From: Mycobacterium sp.
Lineage (GTDB): Bacteria > Actinomycetota > Actinomycetes > Mycobacteriales > Mycobacteriaceae
Direction: 5' to 3'
Length of the DNA: 64,000 nt
NCBI GenBank assembly: GCA_025965895.1
Contig: JAOPWC010000205.1
Span: 1 to 64,000, forward strand
Translations under genes and position numbers: made by a program
The notes under the pieces: model-generated
What the model was told of the DNA's origin: nothing
The model's database searches: none
Seen by the model: the letters and a program-made list of their open reading frames with translations, nothing else
In this document: piece by piece, positions 24,491 to 33,165 of the stretch
How positions within the stretch are numbered: the first letter of the stretch is position 1
Layout: each line of letters starts with the position of its first letter

Positions 24491-26039
24491 TCATCGACCG
24501 AAGTTCGGGTCGAACGGGAGATGGTCCGACGGACAGACCGTCCCCTTGTCCGGGGCCTGCAGCGCAACGAGGTACGCGACGAGGACCGCGTGTACGCATG
24601 CGCTGGGGTCCGACGGGCTGGTGTGGCCGTAGCCGTCGTGGGTCAACAGCACGGCGTTGGGAAGTAAGCCGGCTACGGTGCGCGCGTTGTGAAACGGGGT
24701 GTTCGGATCGAAGGTGGTGCCGACGACCAGTGCCGGGTTCTTCGTCGACGCGTTCCACGGACCGGTGAAGGCGTCGGTGCTTGTTGCTGGCCACGAGGCA
24801 CACGGCGCCCACAGCCACCAGGTGAGCAACGGCCCGTAGATCGGGCTCAGTCCGGTGAAACGGTCGAGTTGACGGGCCCAGGTCGCCGCGTCGGCGCGCG
24901 CCGCGCTGTCGGCGCATCCGAGTCCGGCGGCGGAGGGAACGATGTCGGGAAGGGTCTGCGAGAAGCTCCGCGACCGGTTCAGCAGGGCCGAGCCGTCGCC
25001 GCCCAACGCCTGCGCGATGTCCTGCGCCATCGACGGCCATCCGGCGGGACTGCCGAGGTAGGTGTACAGCGCGACCAGCGCGTCGCCGTACGTGAGCGAG
25101 CCCGGGATGTCGCGGTGGGTGCAGGCATCGGACCCTGTTCGAGTCGGTCGATGAGTTCGGTGATGCGGCCGGTGGCGCCACCGGCGCCGGCCAGCGCGCA
25201 GCGACGCGTTCCGGCCGCCTCGCACAGCCGGTCGAACTCGGCCACCACCCGGCCGGTGTCGGTCATCGTGGCAGCCACCCGCTCTTCGGCGCCTGCCGTG
25301 TAGCTTACGGGGTCGATCACGCTGTCCAGCGCCATCGCCCGGACCCGAGTGGGGAACAGGTTCGCGTATGTCTGGCCGAGGAACGTGCCGTACGACTCTC
25401 CGTAATACGTGAGCTCCCGGTCGCCGACGGCTTGGCGCAACCGGTCGAGGTCGCGTGCGCTGTCAGCGGTCGACACATGCCGAAGGAGGTCACCGCTCAC
25501 CGCGCCGCACTGGTGAGCGAAGGCCGTCGCGCCGACACTGAACTCTCGTTGGCCTGGCCCGTCGGAAGGCACCGGCCGGCTGGCGTAAAACAACGCTTTC
25601 GCCTGTCGTCGGCGAAGCACGGGATGGCGGTGCTCGGCCCGGCCCCGCGGGGATCCCAACTCACGATGTCGAACCGACCCGACCCGACGGCGGCGAGGTC
25701 TTCGTAGCGTTGGCTGAGAACCTCGACCCCCGAGACCCCCGGGCCGCCCGGATTGAAGAACAGCGAGCCCAGCCGAGCGGAGCGCGTGGCGGCCGGGTAC
25801 CGGGCGACCGCCAGCGTGATCGTTGCTCCGTCGGGTCGAGACCAGTCCAGCGGTACCGCGACGTTCGCGCACTGAAGCCGCTCGGCGCAGGCGGTCCAGA
25901 TGACCCCGGCCGCACCGTCGGGGTCAGCGCCCGGGCCTCCCGTGCCGCAGGACGCGAGCAGCAGTACCAGCGCCCCCATCGTGGCCGTGGACCCCGCCAT
26001 TGCGACCGGTGCGCAGCGTCGGACAAACTCTATGGTCAT
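24491..26039 (-). pseudogene. Alpha/beta hydrolase lipoprotein (TAP-like), two frameshifts
   Basis: The first part is a lipoprotein of the tripeptidyl-aminopeptidase-like hydrolase family: signal with lipobox LLLASC, then FFNPGGPGVSG and VSWDPRGAG. The frame shifts at about 25605, just after CFADD. It resumes with the nucleophile elbow YYGESYGTFLG and ALDSVIDPVSY, then shifts again near 25133 after LEQGP. The third frame gives TYGDALVALY and the TAP-like C-terminus with THDGYGHTS (catalytic His). Restoring both frames would give ~515 residues. Either real decay or sequence errors could explain the shifts. Confidence 0.82.
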
Positions 26040-26436
26040 GGCCTATCTAAAGCCGGCGTGGTTCACCGCCAAAATCTTCAACAAGGTGGCAATGGCCACG
26101 GGCGTCAGCAACACCGAAACCCTGACCGTGACGAAGCGGTCCACGAGCGAACCGCAGAAGATCCCGGTGGTCACGGTCGACGTCGGCGGCACCAAGTACC
26201 TCGTCTCCACACGGGGCGAGTCGCAGTGGGTGAAGAACATCCGGGCGAACCCGGCCGTGACGCTGAGCAGCAGGTCCGGCACCGACAATTACGTCGCCCG
26301 CGAAATCCCGGAGCAGGACCGTCAGCCGGTCCTCACCGCCTACCGCGAGAAGGCCGGCCGGGCGGTCGAGGGTTACTTCCGGCAGCTGCCCCGGGAAACC
26401 GACCATCCGGTCTTCAGTCTGACCCCCTCGAGTTGA
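26038..26436 (+). CDS. Nitroreductase family deazaflavin-dependent oxidoreductase
   Basis: 132 residues of the split beta-barrel Ddn/DUF385 family that uses coenzyme F420. The signature is IPVVTVDVGGTKYLVSTRG, then SQWVKNIRANPAVTLSSRSG, a stretch that contacts F420 in relatives. ATG 26038 overlaps, on the other strand, the start codon of the hydrolase pseudogene (CATG); ATG 26032 is in frame. The gene looks intact and stands alone. The substrate is unknown; related proteins reduce quinones or nitro compounds. Confidence 0.85.
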   Translation: MAYLKPAWFTAKIFNKVAMATGVSNTETLTVTKRSTSEPQKIPVVTVDVGGTKYLVSTRGESQWVKNIRANPAVTLSSRSGTDNYVAREIPEQDRQPVLTAYREKAGRAVEGYFRQLPRETDHPVFSLTPSS

Positions 26437-27203
26437 CAACTACACCCCATACCTTCCGCTGATGATCCAAGTCGTCACGATTCGCTTTGAAATATGACAA
26501 CATGAACAACCGTGAATAGGGAGGATGCCTTTTCTTGGGCTGTCACGATCATGGTTGGCATTCTTGCCATCTGGGTGGTTCTCTTTCAACTGCTTCCGCA
26601 GTTCCTCTGATTCTTGGGCGCAGGGCCGAAGTCCACAGTTCAAGACTGCTGGATTACCCCCGGCTGGAATTCCTAAAGCGGCATCGGAAAATCCCTGATC
26701 AAGCAGATTTTGGCAGCGTTTGGCGAGAAGTCTGTTAACCCCCATCTAAGCCGATTTAGCTTGCCCGTGCGTGCGTGCCATTTGGACATTAATGTTCGAT
26801 TCCCTTTTCGGTGATGCTCTTCAGCGGTTAAGCCTGCCCGCTTCCCGGTGGCGTCGCGGCGCCGCCGCACGCTTGAACGCCTGTAGGTGACGGAGTGGTC
26901 GTCGCCGTGCCGGCGGTCAGTGTGGCCTTCTTCGTTGCGGTGCTCGCCGCGGCTCGCCTCGCGGATTACTCGTAGAGAATGTTGATCATCTGGCGAAATG
27001 AACACCTGCAATTCCATGGCCCGGCCCATCGTGACTGGATCAAACTCCTCACCGTGGGCTCCCGCGTTGCCGGTGTCCCGCACGTGCTGCGCCCAGTCCC
27101 CGAAGTCGTCGAACAGAGATTCGTCCTGAACGCTGGGAAACCATTGCGGTGCCGCTCCCACTACACCCTGTAGTCGAGGCGAGTCTCGCCTGCTGGAACA
27201 CTG
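26437..27203. other. 767-bp gene-poor stretch, partly A/T-rich
   Basis: No intact gene is supported here. The first ~400 bp have lower GC than the surroundings and no recognisable protein in any frame. The right part holds the DUF4145 remnant listed separately. The drop in GC and the debris suggest an old insertion and loss site. Confidence 0.5.
26966..27137 (-). pseudogene. DUF4145 C-terminal remnant
   Basis: FGDWAQHVRDTGNAGAHG and EEFDPVTMGRAMELQVFI match the C-terminal part of DUF4145 proteins as I remember them. After a frameshift the expected ending RQMINILYE and a TAA (26966-26968) follow. Nothing before FPSVQDESLF is recognisable. DUF4145 occurs in defence and restriction-associated proteins, so this may be the last piece of such a gene. 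Confidence 0.5.
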
Positions 27204-28538
27204 GTGGCCATGCGCAGTCCTGACCAGACCGCAGCCGCGACCGCCAACTCCGCGCGACTGTTCCACGAGGCGTGCGCGGTGATCCCGGGCGGGGTGAACT
27301 CACCGGTGCGGGCATTCACCTCCGTCGGCGGCACGCCGCGGTTCATCACCGAGGCCGGCGGCTACTGGCTCACCGACGCCGACGGCAACCGTTACGTCGA
27401 CCTCGTGTGCTCATGGGGTCCGATGATCCTCGGCCACGCGCACCCGGCCGTCGTCGAGGCTGTCCAGCGGGCGGCCGCCGGCGGGCTGTCGTTCGGCGCG
27501 CCGACACCGACGGAGACGGAGCTGGCGGCCGAGATCAGGCGCCGGGTGCCGCCCGCCGAGCGGCTGCGGCTGGTGAACTCCGGCACCGAAGCGACGATGA
27601 GCGCCGTGCGGCTTGCCCGCGGGTTCACCGGTCGGCCCAAGATCGTCAAATTCGCCGGCTGCTACCACGGCCATGTCGACGCGCTGCTTGCCGACGCCGG
27701 TTCCGGCGTGGCGACGCTCGGGCTGCCGTCCACACCGGGCGTCACCGGCGCCACCGCGGCCGACACCATCGTGCTGCCGTACAACGACGTCGCGGCCGTC
27801 GAGCAGGCGTTCGCCCGGTTCGGCACCCAGATTGCCGCGATCATCACCGAGGCCTGCCCCGGCAATATGGGCACCGTCGCGCCGCTGCCCGGCTACAACG
27901 AATCTTTGCGCCGCATCACCGAAGACGCGGGCGCGCTGCTGATCAGCGACGAGGTCATGACCGGGTTCCGGGTCAGCCCCTCGGGGTGGTACGGCCTGGA
28001 ACCCGTTGTCGCCGACTTGTATACATTCGGCAAAGTGATGAGCGGTGGGCTCCCCGCCGCAGCGTTCGGCGGACGGGCCGAGGTGATGGAGCGGCTGGCT
28101 CCGCTTGGACCGGTCTACCAGGCCGGCACCCTGTCGGGGAACCCGGTGGCCGTCGCGGCCGGGCTGGCGACGCTGCGGGCGGCCGACGACGCCGTTTATG
28201 AGGCGCTGAACCGCAACGCCGACCGGCTCGTCACGCTGCTCACCTTGGCCCTGGCGAAAGCCGGTGTCCCACATGCTATTCCCCGTGCAGGCACGTTCCT
28301 GTCGGTGTTTTTCGGCGACCGCCGGGTCAAGGACTTCGCCTCGGCGCGGGCATCCCAGACATGGCGCTACCCGCTGTTCTTTCACGCCCTGCTCGACGGC
28401 GGAGTCTACGCGCCGCCGAGTCCGTTCGAAACCTGGTTCGTCTCAGCGGCCTTGGATGACGACGCGTTTGACCGCATCGAGGCTGCGCTGCCCGCCGCGG
28501 CCGACGCCGCCGCGGCCGCCCCCCGGCCGGAGGCGTGA
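27204..28538 (+). CDS. hemL: Glutamate-1-semialdehyde 2,1-aminomutase
   Basis: 444 residues, PLP-dependent class III aminotransferase. It converts glutamate-1-semialdehyde to 5-aminolevulinate, the step after HemA. The start region IPGGVNSPVRAF, NSGTEATMSAVRLAR and TYGMS-free class III core are typical. The PLP lysine is in TFGKVMSGGLPAAAFGG, near residue 277. GTG 27204 is 6 nt behind GGAA; ATG 27210 is also possible. It starts an operon continuing into cytochrome c maturation, a sensible place for a haem gene. Confidence 0.96.
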   Translation: MAMRSPDQTAAATANSARLFHEACAVIPGGVNSPVRAFTSVGGTPRFITEAGGYWLTDADGNRYVDLVCSWGPMILGHAHPAVVEAVQRAAAGGLSFGAPTPTETELAAEIRRRVPPAERLRLVNSGTEATMSAVRLARGFTGRPKIVKFAGCYHGHVDALLADAGSGVATLGLPSTPGVTGATAADTIVLPYNDVAAVEQAFARFGTQIAAIITEACPGNMGTVAPLPGYNESLRRITEDAGALLISDEVMTGFRVSPSGWYGLEPVVADLYTFGKVMSGGLPAAAFGGRAEVMERLAPLGPVYQAGTLSGNPVAVAAGLATLRAADDAVYEALNRNADRLVTLLTLALAKAGVPHAIPRAGTFLSVFFGDRRVKDFASARASQTWRYPLFFHALLDGGVYAPPSPFETWFVSAALDDDAFDRIEAALPAAADAAAAAPRPEA

Positions 28539-29146
28539 TGGCCGAAACCACAACGGTGCACATGATGCGCCACGGCGAGGTGTACAACCCGGACGGCATA
28601 CTGTACGGCCTGCTGCCGGGATTCCACCTCTCCGAGAAGGGTCGTGCTCAGGCCTTGGCGGTGGCGGACGCGTTGGCCGGCAACGACATCGTCCTGGTGG
28701 CGGCCTCGCCGCTGGAGCGCGCCCAGGAGACCGCGGCGCCGATCGCAGCCCGCCACGGCCTCGGGGTGACGACCGACCCCGATCTCATCGAGGCCGCCAA
28801 CTTCTTCGAGGGCAAGCGCATCTCGCCGGGCGACGGCGCCTGGCGCGACCCCAGGTTCTGGTGGATGCTGCGCAACCCGTTCCGGCCGTCCTGGGGTGAA
28901 CCGTACAAAGACATCGCGGCGCGGATGACCACGGCCCTGGAGAAGGCCCGCGCGAAGGCCGCCGGGCACGAAGCGGTGTGTGTCAGCCACCAGTTGCCCA
29001 TCTGGACGCTGCGCCGCAAGCTCAGCGGCAGGCAGCTGTGGCACGACCCCCGTAAGCGGCAGTGCGCGGTCGCGTCGCTCACGTCGTTTGTGTTCGACGG
29101 CGACACGCTCGCCGACATCCGCTACTCCGAGCCTGCGGGGAACTGA
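28538..29146 (+). CDS. Histidine phosphatase family protein, Rv0525 homologue
   Basis: 202 residues with the phosphoglycerate-mutase-like signature MMRHGEVYNPDG near residues 9-20, ASPLERAQETA near residue 64 and the second His in VCVSHQLPIW near residue 150. Substrate unknown. ATG 28538 overlaps the hemL stop by one base; GTG 28535 is in frame. The hemL-Rv0525-ccs order is conserved in mycobacteria. Confidence 0.9.
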   Translation: MAETTTVHMMRHGEVYNPDGILYGLLPGFHLSEKGRAQALAVADALAGNDIVLVAASPLERAQETAAPIAARHGLGVTTDPDLIEAANFFEGKRISPGDGAWRDPRFWWMLRNPFRPSWGEPYKDIAARMTTALEKARAKAAGHEAVCVSHQLPIWTLRRKLSGRQLWHDPRKRQCAVASLTSFVFDGDTLADIRYSEPAGN

Positions 29147-29149
29147 CCG

Positions 29150-29758
29150 GTGCGGACGGTCCTCGTGATGGCATGCACCGCGATCGCGGTGCTGCTGTCC
29201 GGCTGCTCCACCGGCCACGACGCGGTCGCGCAGGGCGGCACGTTCGAATTCGTCGCACCCGGCGGCAAGACGGACATCTTCTACGACCCTCCCCAAAGCC
29301 GTGGCCGCCCCGGGCAACTGGCCGGACCGGACCTGATGGATCCGGCGAAGACCGTCTCGGTTGACGATTTCGGCGGAAAGGTCGTCGTCGTCAATGTATG
29401 GGGCCAGTGGTGCGGGCCGTGCCGTGCCGAGATCTCCCAGTTGCAGCAGGTGTACGACGCCACCCGCCTCCAGGGCGTCGCGTTCCTCGGTATCAACGTG
29501 CGGGACAACGAGCGGCAGGCGCCCCGCGACTTCGTCGTCGACCGCAAGGTGACGTTCCCCTCGATCTACGACCCGGCGATGCGCACGATGATCGCGCTCG
29601 GCGGCAAATTCCCGAGCACCGTGATCCCCTCGACGCTGGTGCTGGACCGTCAGCACCGGGTCGCCGCGGTGTTCCTGCGTGAACTGCTCGCCGAGGATCT
29701 CCAACCCGTCGTGCAGCGGGTCGCCGCTGAAACCCCGCCGAATTCGAGTCCGCAGTGA
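29150..29758 (+). CDS. TlpA/ResA-like thioredoxin lipoprotein, Rv0526 homologue
   Basis: 202 residues. Lipoprotein signal with lipobox LLSGC near residue 19, then a thioredoxin fold with WGQWCGPCRAE (Cys ~88 and ~91) and the cis-Pro loop STVIPSTLV. In System II cytochrome c maturation such proteins reduce the apocytochrome CXXCH cysteines outside the membrane. Start GTG 29150. It overlaps ccdA (GTGA), which passes electrons to it. Confidence 0.93.
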   Translation: MRTVLVMACTAIAVLLSGCSTGHDAVAQGGTFEFVAPGGKTDIFYDPPQSRGRPGQLAGPDLMDPAKTVSVDDFGGKVVVVNVWGQWCGPCRAEISQLQQVYDATRLQGVAFLGINVRDNERQAPRDFVVDRKVTFPSIYDPAMRTMIALGGKFPSTVIPSTLVLDRQHRVAAVFLRELLAEDLQPVVQRVAAETPPNSSPQ

Positions 29759-30525
29759 CCGGCTTCGCCCACACCGCGGCTGCCGGTCCGCTCCTGCTGG
29801 CGCTGGGGATCTGCGTGGTCGCAGGGTTCGTATCGTTCGCGTCGCCGTGCGTGGTGCCGCTCGTGCCCGGCTATCTTTCGTATCTGGCCGCGGTGGTGGG
29901 GGTTTCGGACGAGCCCGGCCGGGTAGCCGTGCGCACCGCCAGGTGGCGGGTCGCCGGCTCGGCCGCGCTGTTCGTGGCGGGGTTCACCGCCGTTTTCGTG
30001 CTCGGCACCGTCGCGGTGCTCGGGATGACGACCACGCTGATCACCAATCAGCTTCTGCTGCAGCGCATCGGCGGCGTGCTGACGATCGTGATGGGGCTGG
30101 TGTTCGTCGGCTTCATCCCGGTCTTGCAGCGTCAGGCCCGCTTCACGCCGCGGCAGTTCTCGACGCTCGCCGGCGCGCCGCTGCTGGGCGCGGTGTTCGC
30201 GCTGGGCTGGACACCTTGTCTGGGCCCGACGTTGACCGGGGTGATCGCGGTGGCGTCGGCCACCGACGGCGCCGGCGTGGCCCGCGGCGTGGTGCTGGTC
30301 GTCGCCTACTGTCTGGGTCTGGGAATTCCGTTCGTCCTGCTGGCGTTCGGTTCGGCGCGGGCCGTGCAGGGGCTGGGCTGGCTGCGCCGGCACACCCGGG
30401 GTATCCAGGTCTTCGGCGGCGTGCTGCTGATCCTGGTGGGCGCCGCGCTGGTCACCGGAGCCTGGAACGACTTCGTGTCATGGGTGCGCGACGCGTTCGT
30501 GACCGACGCGAGGCTGCCGATTTGA
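29755..30525 (+). CDS. ccdA: Cytochrome c biogenesis protein CcdA
   Basis: 256 residues, six membrane segments. It carries reducing power across the membrane from thioredoxin to the outer thiol protein. The paired Cys lie in SFASPCVVPLVPGYL (near residue 39) and LGWTPCLGPTLTG (near residue 157). GTG 29755 and TGA 30525 each overlap a neighbour, so TlpA-CcdA-ResB are translationally coupled. Confidence 0.94.
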   Translation: MTGFAHTAAAGPLLLALGICVVAGFVSFASPCVVPLVPGYLSYLAAVVGVSDEPGRVAVRTARWRVAGSAALFVAGFTAVFVLGTVAVLGMTTTLITNQLLLQRIGGVLTIVMGLVFVGFIPVLQRQARFTPRQFSTLAGAPLLGAVFALGWTPCLGPTLTGVIAVASATDGAGVARGVVLVVAYCLGLGIPFVLLAFGSARAVQGLGWLRRHTRGIQVFGGVLLILVGAALVTGAWNDFVSWVRDAFVTDARLPI

Positions 30526-32123
30526 CGAGACTTCTCGCCTGGGGACGCAACACGTGGCGTGCGCTGACCTCTATGGGCACCGCGCTGGCGCTGCTGTTCC
30601 TGCTCGCGCTGGGCGCCGTGCCGGGAGCCTTGTTGCCCCAGCACAGCCTCAACGCGTCGAAGGTCGACGACTACCTGGCCAAGCACCCGGTCATCGGCCC
30701 GTGGCTGGACCGCCTGCAGTTCTTCGACGTGTTCTCCAGCTTCTGGTTCACCTCGATCTACGTGCTGCTGTTCGTATCGCTGGTCGGGTGCCTGGTGCCG
30801 CGGATGATCGACCACGCCCGCAGCATGCGCGCCAAACCCGTCGCCGCGCCGCGCAACCTGGCCAGGCTGCCCAAACACGACAGCAGCCGGATCGCAGGTG
30901 ATCCGGATGCGCTGACGACGGCGATCAACGAGCGACTGAGAGGCTGGCGACGGATCACCCGCCGCGACGGAGACTTCGTCGAAATCTCTGCGGAGAAGGG
31001 CTACTTGCGCGAATTCGGCAACCTCGTCTTCCACTTCTCGCTGCTGGGCCTGCTCGTCGCGGTCGCGTTCGGAAAGCTGTTCGGCTACGAGGGCAACGTG
31101 ATCGTGGTTGCCGACGGCGGTCCGGGGTTCTGCTCGGCGTCCCCCGCCGCGTTCGACTCGTTCAAGGCTGGCAATACCGTCGACGGCACCTCGCTGCACC
31201 CGATCTGCCTGCGGGTCAACAGCTTTGAGGCCCGCTACCTACCGTCGGGGCAGGCCAACTCGTTCGCGGCCAACACCGACTACCAGGCCGGACGCGACCT
31301 GGCCTCCGGCACCTGGCGGCCCTACCGCCTCGAGGTCAACCATCCGCTGCGTGTCGGCGGGGACCGGATCTATTTACAGGGCCACGGCTACGCGCCGACG
31401 TTCACGGTGACGTTCCGCGACGGCCAGCCCCGCCGCAGCACCGTGCAGTGGCGCCCGGAGGACCCGCACACGCTGCTGTCGTCGGGCGTCGTGCGTATCG
31501 ATCCGCCCGGCGGCACGTATCCGGACGCGCTTGCGCGCCGCAAACACCAGATCGCGATCCAGGGGTTGTTCGCGCCCACCGAGCGGCTCGACGGCACGCT
31601 GCTCTCGTCGAGCTTCCCGGCACTGGACAACCCGGCTGTGGCGGTCGACATCTACCGCGGTGACGCCGGACTGGACACCGGGCGGCCGCAGTCGTTGTTC
31701 AGCCTCGACCCGAGGCTTGTCGACCAGGGCCGGCTGACCAGGGTCAGTCGGGTCAACCTGCGTGCGGGGCAGCAGGTCGGGCTCGACGACGGGACGGTGG
31801 TGCGGTTCGACGGCGCGGTGCCGTTCGTCAACATCCAGCTCTCCCACGACCCGGGTCAGACGTGGGTGCTGGTGTTCGCACTGACGATGATGGCCGGGCT
31901 GCTGGTGTCGCTGGTCATCAGGCGTCGGCGGATCTGGGTCCGGATCGGGCCAGCGTCGGGCCCGGCCGGTACGGTAAACGTCGAGCTTGGCGGCCTTGCC
32001 CGCACCGACAACTCGGGTTGGGGCAACGAGTTCGAAAGGCTCTGCGAGCGGCTGCTGGCCGGCCAGCGCGGTTCGGCGGACGCGCGCACGGTTGGGCATG
32101 CCGCGATGGCCGGAAGGAAGTGA
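30522..32123 (+). CDS. resB: Cytochrome c biogenesis protein ResB (Ccs1)
   Basis: 533 residues. Four membrane segments (MGTALALLFLLALGAVPGAL, then TSIYVLLFVSLVGCLV, NLVFHFSLLGLLVAVAFG, and one near residue 450) flank a large outer domain. ResB and CcsB form the System II haem-cytochrome c synthase. The start is TTG 30522, overlapping the ccdA stop (TTGA) and giving the conserved TRLLAWGRNTWRALTS. Neither ATG nor GTG fits the conserved N-terminus. The open frame continues upstream but only as shadow of ccdA. Confidence 0.93.
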   Translation: MTRLLAWGRNTWRALTSMGTALALLFLLALGAVPGALLPQHSLNASKVDDYLAKHPVIGPWLDRLQFFDVFSSFWFTSIYVLLFVSLVGCLVPRMIDHARSMRAKPVAAPRNLARLPKHDSSRIAGDPDALTTAINERLRGWRRITRRDGDFVEISAEKGYLREFGNLVFHFSLLGLLVAVAFGKLFGYEGNVIVVADGGPGFCSASPAAFDSFKAGNTVDGTSLHPICLRVNSFEARYLPSGQANSFAANTDYQAGRDLASGTWRPYRLEVNHPLRVGGDRIYLQGHGYAPTFTVTFRDGQPRRSTVQWRPEDPHTLLSSGVVRIDPPGGTYPDALARRKHQIAIQGLFAPTERLDGTLLSSSFPALDNPAVAVDIYRGDAGLDTGRPQSLFSLDPRLVDQGRLTRVSRVNLRAGQQVGLDDGTVVRFDGAVPFVNIQLSHDPGQTWVLVFALTMMAGLLVSLVIRRRRIWVRIGPASGPAGTVNVELGGLARTDNSGWGNEFERLCERLLAGQRGSADARTVGHAAMAGRK

Positions 32124-32124
32124 C

Positions 32125-33120
32125 ATGAATCCCGAGCACGTCGACATCGGCCTGGCCGGATACTCCGATTGGGCGTTCACGTCCTCGATCGTTGTGCTCG
32201 TCGCCGCGCTGCTGCTGCTGGCCGTCGAGCTGGCGTACCACCGCGGCCGCAAGGCAGAGCAGCGGGAGCTGGTAAGCGGAGCCGGAGGGCCGGCGGCGTC
32301 ACACGTCGGCGCGGACAGTGCCACACCGGGCCTCGTCCTCGACGCGGCGCGGCCTCCGATCGACGAACGCGTCGGCAGGGCGGGGCTCGCCCTGGTCTAC
32401 GTCGGCATCGGGCTGCTCGCCGGCTGCATCGTGCTGCGCGGCGCGGCGACGATGCGGGCCCCCTGGGGCAACATGTACGAGTTCATCAACCTGACCTGCT
32501 TGTCGGGTCTGGTCGCTGCCGCGATCATGCTGCGTCGCCCCCAGTACCGCGCCCTGTGGGTGTTCGTCCTGGTCCCGGTGCTGACCCTGCTCACCGTGTC
32601 GGGCCGCTGGCTGTACACCAACGCTGCGCCCGTGATGCCTGCGTTGCAGTCGTACTGGCTGCCGATCCACGTGTCGGTGGTGAGCCTCGGCTCCGGAGTG
32701 TTTCTGGTCGCCGGGGTGGCCAGCATCCTGTTTCTGCTCAAGATGTCGCCGCCGGGCGAGCCGGATTCCGAAGGTGCTTTGGCGCGCATCGTGCAGAAGC
32801 TGCCCGACGCCCAGACTCTCGACCGAATCGCATATCGCACAACAATTTTCGCGTTTCCGGTGTTCGGGTTCGGGGTGATCTTCGGTGCCATCTGGGCCGA
32901 GGAGGCGTGGGGCCGGTACTGGGGCTGGGACCCCAAGGAGACGGTGTCGTTCATCGCGTGGGTGGTGTACGCGGCCTATTTGCATGCCCGCTCGACGGCC
33001 GGGTGGCGCGACAAGAAGGCGGCGTGGATCAACGTCGCCGGCTTTGTGGCCATGGTGTTCAACCTGTTCTTCATCAATCTCGTGACGGTCGGCTTGCATT
33101 CGTACGCCGGCGTCGGCTAG
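32125..33120 (+). CDS. ccsB: Cytochrome c biogenesis protein CcsB (CcsA/ResC family)
   Basis: 331 residues, eight membrane segments. The haem-binding tryptophan-rich motif is WGRYWGWDPKETVSFIAW near residues 262-280, and histidines on both sides (PIHVSVVSLG and LHARSTAGWR, GLHSYAG) can bind haem. Together with ResB it moves haem out and attaches it to apocytochrome. ATG 32125 is 2 nt behind the resB stop. Last gene of the operon. Confidence 0.95.
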   Translation: MNPEHVDIGLAGYSDWAFTSSIVVLVAALLLLAVELAYHRGRKAEQRELVSGAGGPAASHVGADSATPGLVLDAARPPIDERVGRAGLALVYVGIGLLAGCIVLRGAATMRAPWGNMYEFINLTCLSGLVAAAIMLRRPQYRALWVFVLVPVLTLLTVSGRWLYTNAAPVMPALQSYWLPIHVSVVSLGSGVFLVAGVASILFLLKMSPPGEPDSEGALARIVQKLPDAQTLDRIAYRTTIFAFPVFGFGVIFGAIWAEEAWGRYWGWDPKETVSFIAWVVYAAYLHARSTAGWRDKKAAWINVAGFVAMVFNLFFINLVTVGLHSYAGVG

Positions 33121-33165
33121 CGGCTAAGGTTTCCTCGGAAAGCCAGTGAAAGAAGGGTCAATCGC

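Noticed and set aside
26503..26610. Possible tiny membrane peptide (MVGILAIWVVLFQLLPQFL)
   Set aside because: Only 19 residues from ATG 26551, with no ribosome binding site; the frame is closed by a stop upstream at 26518.
26673..27266. A 197-codon open frame on the minus strand before hemL
   Set aside because: Only the middle resembles a protein family (DUF4145), and the family ending is in a different frame. The ends of the frame are random. It is recorded as a remnant instead.
29679..30521. Upstream extension of resB
   Set aside because: The frame is open across ccdA only because of GC bias. The conserved protein begins at the TTG overlapping the ccdA stop.
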